Shown here: positions 1 to 6,400 of the stretch, piece after piece
How positions within the stretch are numbered: the stretch's first letter is position 1
Layout of the letters: every line of letters starts with the position of its first letter
Origin: Pseudomonadota bacterium
GTDB lineage: Bacteria > Pseudomonadota > Gammaproteobacteria > Pseudomonadales > Cellvibrionaceae
Assembly: GCA_023416875.1 (NCBI GenBank)
Contig: JAEZGT010000191.1
Span: forward strand, 1 to 6,545
Reading direction: 5' to 3'
DNA length: 6,545 bases
Position numbers and translations under genes: made by a program
Notes under the pieces: generated by a model
Told to the model about the DNA's origin: nothing
Databases searched by the model: none
The model's input: only the letters and a program-made list of their open reading frames with translations

Positions 1-1410
1 CACGCAATTTCTCCCAATCTCGAAATGACCGAAATCTGTGATCGCACCTTGCGCGCGGGTGGCCCGGCTTTGCTGTTCGAGAATCCCACCGGATATTCCA
101 TTCCCGTACTCGGCAACCTATTTGGTACGCCGGAACGGGTCGCGCTAGGCATGGGTCAGGAATCCGTTGCGGCGCTGAAAGAGGTCGGCGAATTACTGGC
201 TTTTTTAAAGGAGCCCGAACCGCCGAAAGGCATGCGCGACGCGTGGGAAAAGTTGCCGATATTCAAACAGGTTCTCAATATGTCACCTAAAGTGGTGCCG
301 CGGCCTGTTTGCCAGGAAATTGTGTATCGCGATAACGAAGTCGATCTTACAAAATTGCCAATCCAAACCTGCTGGCCGGGTGACGCCGCACCCCTAATTA
401 CCTGGCCGCTGGTGATTACCCGGGGGCCACATAAAGAGCGGCAAAACCTCGGCATTTATCGCATGCAGTTGCTCGGCCGCAATAAATTGATTATGCGCTG
501 GCTCAGCCACCGCGGCGGCGCACTGGATTTTCGTGAGTGGCAACAGGAACGCCCGGGTGAACCTTTTCCGGTTTCAGTGGCTCTCGGTGCTGATCCCGCC
601 ACCATTCTCGGCGCGGTGACGCCAGTGCCAGACACCCTCAGCGAATATGGCTTTGCCGGCCTATTGCGCGGAGGTAAAACCGAAGTCAGCCAAAGCATCA
701 GCAATCATTTGCAGGTACCGGCAAATGCGGAATTCATTCTGGAAGGTTTTATCGAACCCGGCGAAATGGCTGAGGAGGGGCCTTACGGCGACCACACCGG
801 TTATTACAATGAGGTGGAAAAATTTCCGGTGTTTACCGTGACAACGCTGACACACAGACGCGAGCCGATTTATCACAGCACTTATACCGGCCGGCCGCCG
901 GATGAACCGGCGGTGCTGGGTTTGGCACTAAACGAAGTTTTCGTACCGATTTTGAAAAAACAATTCCCGGAAATTGTCGATTTTTATTTGCCGCCGGAAG
1001 GTTGCTCCTACCGCATGGCGGTGGTGACCATGAAAAAACAATATCCAGGACACGCCAAGCGTGTGATGTTCGGCGTTTGGTCGTTTCTGCGCCAATTTAT
1101 GTACACCAAATTTGTAGTGGTGACCGACGATGATATCAATGCGCGGGATTGGCGCGATGTCATCTGGGCGATCACCACGCGTATGGACCCGGCGCGCGAC
1201 ACGGTCATGGTGGAAAATACGCCTATCGATTATCTGGATTTTGCCTCCCCCGTCGCCGGACTCGGCTCCAAAATGGGAATGGACGCCACGCATAAATGGC
1301 CGGGAGAAACTCAGCGCGAGTGGGGCAGACCTATAGTGATGAGCGGGGAAATCAAGCGCAAAATCGACGCGCTTTGGGGCGACTTGGGAATTGACGAATT
1401 GCCCAAATAA
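1..1410 (+). CDS. ubiD: UbiD, 4-hydroxy-3-polyprenylbenzoate decarboxylase (5' end cut by window)
   Basis: This enzyme decarboxylates 3-octaprenyl-4-hydroxybenzoate in ubiquinone biosynthesis, using prenylated FMN supplied by UbiX and a divalent metal. The frame is open from base 1. The ATG at 25 is internal, because the residues before it (HAISPNLE) align with the family's segment just before the TEIxDRTLRAGGPALLFE block. About 26 N-terminal residues are missing relative to the 497-residue E. coli protein as I recall it. Numbering from the ATG at 25, visible signatures are the Asn of RQNLGIYR (residue 141, metal site), IYR 144-146 and RWL 158-160 followed by SHRGG (cofactor binding), Glu207 in TLSEYGF (metal site), and Glu251 and Asp256 in EGPYGDHTGYYNE (catalytic acid pair). 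These fall at E. coli positions N175, E241 and D290 with no gaps. All key residues are present, so it should be active. The C-terminus ends normally. It converges on the tpsB gene with 29 bp between stop codons. Confidence 0.97.
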   Translation, partial: HAISPNLEMTEICDRTLRAGGPALLFENPTGYSIPVLGNLFGTPERVALGMGQESVAALKEVGELLAFLKEPEPPKGMRDAWEKLPIFKQVLNMSPKVVPRPVCQEIVYRDNEVDLTKLPIQTCWPGDAAPLITWPLVITRGPHKERQNLGIYRMQLLGRNKLIMRWLSHRGGALDFREWQQERPGEPFPVSVALGADPATILGAVTPVPDTLSEYGFAGLLRGGKTEVSQSISNHLQVPANAEFILEGFIEPGEMAEEGPYGDHTGYYNEVEKFPVFTVTTLTHRREPIYHSTYTGRPPDEPAVLGLALNEVFVPILKKQFPEIVDFYLPPEGCSYRMAVVTMKKQYPGHAKRVMFGVWSFLRQFMYTKFVVVTDDDINARDWRDVIWAITTRMDPARDTVMVENTPIDYLDFASPVAGLGSKMGMDATHKWPGETQREWGRPIVMSGEIKRKIDALWGDLGIDELPK

Positions 1411-1432
1411 AAATGGCGCCCTAAGGGCGCCA
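1405..1432 (-). terminator. Rho-independent terminator of tpsB
   Basis: A perfect 8-bp GC-rich stem (TGGCGCCC at 1414-1421 with GGGCGCCA at 1425-1432) closes a 3-nt loop. Read on the minus strand it is followed by TTTTTATTT (complement of 1405-1413), the classical U-tract. It begins 8 bp after the tpsB stop. On the plus strand the stem is followed by CATCGACTC, which is not U-rich, so it is oriented for tpsB and not for ubiD. Its U-tract overlaps the last codons and the stop of ubiD. Confidence 0.9.
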
Positions 1433-1439
1433 CATCGAC

Positions 1440-3377
1440 TCAAAAACTGTACTGCATATCAAAATAAAATTTACTTCTCGCCTCCAGATCACTTGTGCCC
1501 TCTTTGACGTACGGACCTAGATCGCTTTCGTAGGAAGTCACGTAAGCGTAGCTAAAATTGGTCCGGAAATTATTGCGCATGGAAAGGCGGAATCCCACCC
1601 CGACATCCGACAACACCACCCAGGTTCCAGGCTGTTCGGGGGTGAATGCCGCGCCCGGCCGGATGATGGGAAGTCCGCTGTCTTTGGTATCGCCATATCC
1701 CGCTTCCGCAAACACGTAAGGCTGCAATACGTCACTGAGTTTTTCGCTACCCAGCTGCAAATCGAGAAATCCGGGGCCGCTGAATATCCAATCGACACCG
1801 ATGTAAGCCCCGGAATCCGCATTGTATTGATTGATGTCAAAAGCGCGCAGCTTGGTCGGACCGGTCAACGAAAATTGGCTGGTGCTCGGTAAAGAGGTTT
1901 CGCTGTATTGACCAGCAATGCGCGCTTGAATACGACTGTTCGCATTGCTGAAGGGCACTTTGGCGAATTTGATTAACGAATAGTTGAAAGAGAAACTCAG
2001 CGGATTTTCATCCTGGCGGTAATTACGTCCTTTGACAAAATCGCCATAGGTCAACCGCGCACCACCCTGATGCATGCCTCGCCACCGCTCAAGCAGAATA
2101 TCGAAGTTAAAAACGAGATCAAGGTTGCGCACCGTGTCATCGAGCTCGCCTTCCGCCAGCGGCAGCCTTCCCTCTTTTTCTTCGATCTCCGATGTCACTT
2201 CGGAAAAACGCATTTCGGTAGACAGATTTTTCACCCGGCTGCGGCGCAAAATATAATTCAGCGTCGCATCGTAGACCACAGACTTTCCTGTGAGAGTAAC
2301 ACCGGTCAGCGAATCCGAGACAAAATCGTTGGTGGAGCCACCGAAAGTGAATTTTGCGCGTGGGCTGAATAAAGGCACGCCGTAGTGAATCGAACCGTAA
2401 TAGGAATTGGAGGGTTCAAATGTGCCGAGTATTCCTATGTGCAACTGATCGCCATATCCACCCGGATTGTGCCAGTAGCCATCGGTATAAAGCCGGTATT
2501 CACCAGTACTTTCTGAACCGTGATTATCGATACGCACGTTGCCGGCAAAACGCTGCTCCCGCACCGCATTAATATTCAAGCGAGTGTCGCCAACCTGCTT
2601 ACCTGGCTCAAAATACGCCTGGGCGGACATGCCCGGCAGATCATTGACGAAATACAAACGCTCTTCAATATTGCTCGCGGTGACCGGTTTGCCCAACACC
2701 GGCTTAAAAATATTCTGTAGGGTTTTTTCTTTGTAGTGCTTGTTGTTGAGTACATTCACTTCACCGAGATTTCCCAATAACAGGGTGAGTGTCACCACGC
2801 CATCGCGAACGCGTTGTTCTGGAATATAGGCTTTGGCGAGAATAAAACCGCGCTCACGATAATATCGCGTGATGGTGTCGGCCACCGTCTCGATCATGCC
2901 CACCGTCACGCCGCGGCGCTGGCGTTGTTCGCGAATCAAAAACACCAGCCGCTGCACCTCGTCCGGACCAACTTTCTGCCCCTGAGTCTGCGACTCGATT
3001 TCCGCCACCAGATCGGAAATTTCACTCACTTCGTCCAGCGTATAACCCGAATCCAGCATTTCACCTTCGCCCATCATTTCAAAGCGAATGCCTTCAACGA
3101 GTTTGTTGAGCGATTCCCGGGTAATGCCAAGTTCGGGGTATTCCACCACGCCCTGCACGCGAAACTCGGTGATATTGAGACGGGGCCCGGCCATGGGGTT
3201 GGGATCGCGCTCGCGCACGGCGGGAATATCCAAATCCTTCAGCATGGATTCCCGCTCCATTTCTGGCACTTCAGTGGTGTCGGGCATTTCGAGAAAGCCG
3301 GCCTGTGCCACGGAAGAACTGAACGCAGCAAAACACAACAAACGCGCAATCAGTGCGCGAGAGAAATAAGACTTCAT
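1440..3377 (-). CDS. ShlB/FhaC/HecB-family two-partner secretion outer-membrane transporter (TpsB)
   Basis: This 645-residue protein is a type Vb secretion pore that exports a large partner protein across the outer membrane. The order is: signal peptide 1-26; a possible plug helix and linker 27-65; POTRA1 about 66-202, recognisable by ITRYYRERGFILAKAYIPEQ and RDGVVTLTLLLG; POTRA2 about 203-276; then a beta-barrel to the C-terminal Phe (FYFDMQYSF), the usual BAM recognition end. The L6 motif is LRAF (510-513) instead of VRGY/F, keeping the functional Arg, and PYVFAEAGYG (553-562) resembles the conserved barrel-strand motif of the family. POTRA1 has an extra acidic, helical stretch at about 100-159. 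The length exceeds the usual 550-600 residues, partly because of that insert. The mature protein has no cysteine. The ATG at 3377 is supported by the signal peptide and an AGAAGG site. It lies 121 bp downstream of the exoprotein gene in the same direction. The family call is firm; the substrate is inferred from adjacency. Confidence 0.93.
   Translation of the reverse strand: MKSYFSRALIARLLCFAAFSSSVAQAGFLEMPDTTEVPEMERESMLKDLDIPAVRERDPNPMAGPRLNITEFRVQGVVEYPELGITRESLNKLVEGIRFEMMGEGEMLDSGYTLDEVSEISDLVAEIESQTQGQKVGPDEVQRLVFLIREQRQRRGVTVGMIETVADTITRYYRERGFILAKAYIPEQRVRDGVVTLTLLLGNLGEVNVLNNKHYKEKTLQNIFKPVLGKPVTASNIEERLYFVNDLPGMSAQAYFEPGKQVGDTRLNINAVREQRFAGNVRIDNHGSESTGEYRLYTDGYWHNPGGYGDQLHIGILGTFEPSNSYYGSIHYGVPLFSPRAKFTFGGSTNDFVSDSLTGVTLTGKSVVYDATLNYILRRSRVKNLSTEMRFSEVTSEIEEKEGRLPLAEGELDDTVRNLDLVFNFDILLERWRGMHQGGARLTYGDFVKGRNYRQDENPLSFSFNYSLIKFAKVPFSNANSRIQARIAGQYSETSLPSTSQFSLTGPTKLRAFDINQYNADSGAYIGVDWIFSGPGFLDLQLGSEKLSDVLQPYVFAEAGYGDTKDSGLPIIRPGAAFTPEQPGTWVVLSDVGVGFRLSMRNNFRTNFSYAYVTSYESDLGPYVKEGTSDLEARSKFYFDMQYSF
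3300..3377 (-). other. Sec signal peptide of TpsB
   Basis: Residues 1-26 have a basic start (Lys2, Arg7, Arg12), a hydrophobic core (LLCFAAF) and an A-x-A cleavage box (AQA, residues 24-26), so the mature chain should start at Gly27. The only cysteine of the protein is in the core and is not at a lipobox, so it is not a lipoprotein. Confidence 0.85.
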
Positions 3378-3390
3378 AGTGAACGAATTT

Positions 3391-3396
3391 CCTTCT
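3391..3396 (-). promoter_or_regulatory. Ribosome binding site of tpsB
   Basis: On the minus strand AGAAGG (within GAAGAAGGAAA) lies 13 nt upstream of the ATG at 3377. The match to Shine-Dalgarno is good but the spacing is longer than the usual 5-10 nt. Together with the signal peptide it fixes the start. The presence of its own site shows that tpsB does not depend on translational coupling with the upstream gene. Confidence 0.6.
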
Positions 3397-3403
3397 TCAG
3401 TTT

Positions 3404-3436
3404 ATTCGCAGACGGATTGGCGGATTTTACGCGAAT
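3404..3436. repeat. Short inverted repeat with internal direct repeat in the tpsA-tpsB gap
   Basis: ATTCGC (3404-3409) and GCGAAT (3431-3436) form a 6-bp inverted repeat separated by 21 bp. Between them CGGATT occurs twice (3413-3418 and 3421-3426), 8 bp apart. The element lies in the leader just upstream of the tpsB ribosome binding site, so it could be an operator or an mRNA hairpin. The arms are short and chance is a real possibility. Confidence 0.3.
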
Positions 3437-3457
3437 CGGCAAGTGAACAGAGAAATG

Positions 3458-3489
3458 AAAAAGCGGGCCGCGTTTGCCAGCGCGACCCG
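3458..3489 (-). terminator. Rho-independent terminator after the exoprotein gene
   Basis: On the minus strand CGGGTCGCG (complement of 3481-3489) pairs with CGCGGCCCG (complement of 3464-3472) as a 9-bp stem with one U-G pair. The loop is 8 nt and the stem is followed by C then TTTTT (complement of 3458-3462). It starts about 10 bp after the stop codon of the large protein and ends about 80 bp before tpsB. It should end or attenuate transcription between the two partner genes. Confidence 0.8.
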
Positions 3490-3498
3490 ACGGAACTT

Positions 3499-6400
3499 TT
3501 ATTCTTCTTCCTCTCGCTCCTCTTCGTCGTAGCGTTGGTCACGCGGCAACAACAGCGAAATGTCGTTGAAGAAGTAACTTCTGACGTTGGCGAAAATCGC
3601 AGGATTGATATCTTCCAACGGCGCTATCGCGAGCAGCTGATCATCGAATTTAAAACTGCCGGAGAAGTACTCGATTTTATCGGCGCCTGGATTGACGAAA
3701 ATCTCGCCCGCTTTAATCGCCGCAATAATCTCGACAATGGGTGCATCCACCCGCAGACCACCGCCGGCACCGATGGCTCCGTCCGGCGCGCTGATGACAA
3801 CAGAACCCGTACCTTTCACGGCGGGAATCTGAGTCGAGCCGCTCTGCGTTACGCTACCTTGGCTGACGCTGATATCGACGCTACCGCCATTGGCACCATC
3901 TTGCGCGGAAATAGATCCGCCACCGAGTTCGACGTCACCTTGGTTAACAATTGAAATATCCCCCTGGCCGGTGCGCACACCTTCCACGGTAACGGCGCCG
4001 GTATTATTCACCGCCACATTGCCGGAGTTGGTGGCGACGTTGATACTGCCGACTGCGGTTTCGATGGCGTCGTTGCTGCCAAAACCGGAATTGGAGGCGC
4101 TTTGCAGACCGCCAGCAGTAACGTTGGTGGCCCCGCCATTCGCGTCGCTGACGTTGCCACTCCCGGCGTTAATAACGACCGTGCCGGAGCTCACCACTTC
4201 TGCGACCACCACGCTGTCCGCCGCCACTATATTGACGTCGCCACCGTTGGCGGTGATGCGCGTGCCTCCACCCATGTTCACGTCGCCAGCACCAGCATTG
4301 ATATTGACACTGCCACCATTGGCAACGATGCGCGCATCGTCGTCCATGTTGATCTCTCCATTGCCGGCGGAAACCACCACTGCGCCATTGCTGGTCGTGA
4401 TAGTGCCGTTCTGATTAATGGAACCATTGCCGGACGACACTGATACGCCATTAGCGCCAGTCACTTGGTCCGTCAGAGACAGGTTATTGGTGCTGCGAAT
4501 CACCACCGCGCCCGAGGCATTGATATCCAACAGCTCGATCGCGTTCTGGTCCACCAGAGTCAGATTGACCGCGTTGGTGACCTGCACTCGATTGAAATCG
4601 TTGGTGGCGAAATCAAAAATCACATCGCCTTGCGCGTCGATGCTGGTCAAGCCAGACACCACCACCGGGCCATCACCTTCGATACCGCGCTGGGTGCGCA
4701 GAATCAGGTCCTCTGCATTGACCTCCACAAGGGTGAGGGTGGTGGCGTTATGCAGTTCCACACGCTGGCCGGAGAGGGCCACATCGTCACGCAGCTGGTT
4801 CGCGCCGGTCAGGGTGATATTGCCGTTGTCGGCAGAAACACGGAACACGTCTGCGGAATACAACGGTGCGCTGTTGCTCAGGTCGCCGTTGAGCAGGAGC
4901 AGATCGAACACGCCGTTGGCGTTGAACTCGGCCAGGTTCAACCCGTTCTGCTCTTGCAGATAGATATCACCGACGCTGTTCAGCACCAGCAAATCCTCGA
5001 CGCTGGTGCGCAGACGGGCGCTGGCCAAGCCCACATCCCGAACAGAGTCCAACACAAGGCGCGGAGCGGTAATGGAGGCGCTGGCCGGATCATTGGCGGT
5101 AACGGTGCCGTTCGCCAGAGTCAGCGTACCCGCGACCTGCAGGTTTTCCGCGATGTCGATAATGTCGTTAATGCCAGTGCGCACCGCGATATCGCGTTTG
5201 TTGCGATGCTCGATCATGTCGCCGCCGTTCACCTGGAACCGGCCATTACCCAAGGCAAAGGTTTCCGCAAGGCTTGCGCCGCGGATTTCCAGAGTTTCCG
5301 CCAAAGACTGATCCAGCAGGTTTTCAACCTCCTGGTGGCCAACCTTGTAATGCTCGCCGGCGAAGCCGTAGTCGAACTCCCCGCCATTGGCGACCGCAGT
5401 ATAGGTAAGCACACCCTCCGCCTCGCCACCGCGCAGCAGCAAGGTATCGTTGCCCGTGCCACCGATAACGCGAGTACCGGTATTGGCGCCGGCCAGATCG
5501 ATATTGAAGGTGTCGTTGCCCGCACCACCATTCAGTACGCCGAGCACCACACTTGAACTCTGGTTGAAGGTGTCGTTACCGGCCCCACCGGTGAGCAGGT
5601 TGAAATCTAGGAAGCTGATGGTTTGATCGCCGAAGGACACTTCGCCGTCGTTGACACCGTCCGCCAAGCCGCCGAAGTTGTCGATGTTCCAGACGGCACC
5701 GCCGTCCGGGCCGATCAATTCAGCCGTGTGCAATGAGTCCGGCCCAGCATTGTTACCGCGAATACCTTCGATGCCAGTGATGACACCGTTTTGGCCGCTC
5801 AATGCCTCCGCGACATTGATGCGCAGATTGCCGTTGACCAGGGAGTAGTCCACCAAGTCCGCCGTGACAGCGCTGCCACCATCCAGGGACAGCAGCGGCG
5901 TAGCGATGGTCACTTGGAAGATATCGTCGTGCGCCCCACCGCGAATCGCGGACAAGTTTTCAAACGCCAGCACCCGATTGCCGTCGTCCACCAGCGTGCT
6001 GGTAACACGGCCGGAACGTGCGCCGTCGATGGTCCAGGTATAACTGCGGTCGCTGGCACCGTAGAGCCAGGTTCTGCCGTTGCCAATCAACTCATCCACG
6101 TTAACCAGACTGAGGCGCGCAACACCTGTCGGCAGCGCCACATCCGTAGCAGTAGCCACATGCACGTCACTGGTGAGTCCCTGCAGATCCACAACATTGC
6201 GGCCAGTGCCGCCGTCCAGTGTGCCGCTCAGAGAACCACCCTGAGCAACCACGAATCGGTCATCGCCCGAACCGCCCAGCAGATTGCCGAAACCGTCGAA
6301 CGCGACATTAATCGCCTCCGTTCCACTAGCCAGCAGATAACGCACACTTCCCGCGTTGGCGCCATCGACAGTCCAGGTGGACTCGGCGTCAACACCGATT

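Noticed and set aside
928..1443. Open frame of 171 codons on the minus strand
   Set aside because: Antisense to the well conserved C-terminal half of ubiD and it crosses the tpsB terminator; no motif seen.
3424..3429. TAAAAT (minus strand) as a -10 box for a tpsB promoter
   Set aside because: The hexamer is acceptable, but no TTGACA-like box is found 16-18 bp upstream. The evidence is too weak to list as a promoter.
2814..3446. Open frame of 210 codons on the plus strand
   Set aside because: Antisense to the signal peptide and POTRA region of tpsB; His- and Phe-rich translation, no recognisable motif, and the tpsB frame is clearly the coding one.
3499..3700. Contact-dependent inhibition toxin at the exoprotein C-terminus with an immunity gene downstream
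   Set aside because: No VENN-like pretoxin motif and no toxin-like domain are visible, and the gap to tpsB is too short for an immunity gene.
3379..3954. Open frame of 191 codons on the plus strand with a hydrophobic FFFLSLLFVVALV stretch
   Set aside because: The hydrophobic run is only the complement of the GAA/GAG-rich acidic tail of the exoprotein (TTC/CTC codons), and the frame is antisense to a real gene. It is not a believable membrane protein.
4000..5400. CRISPR array or DNA-level repeat array
   Set aside because: The repetition follows the reading frame, varies in spacing and is explained by protein repeats (beta-helix rungs and RTX turns); there are no identical repeats with unique spacers.
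4465..5556. Open frame of 363 codons on the plus strand
   Set aside because: It lies wholly antisense to the exoprotein gene. Its translation is rich in His, Gln, Arg and Ala with no domain-like pattern, as expected from the complement of strongly biased repeat codons.
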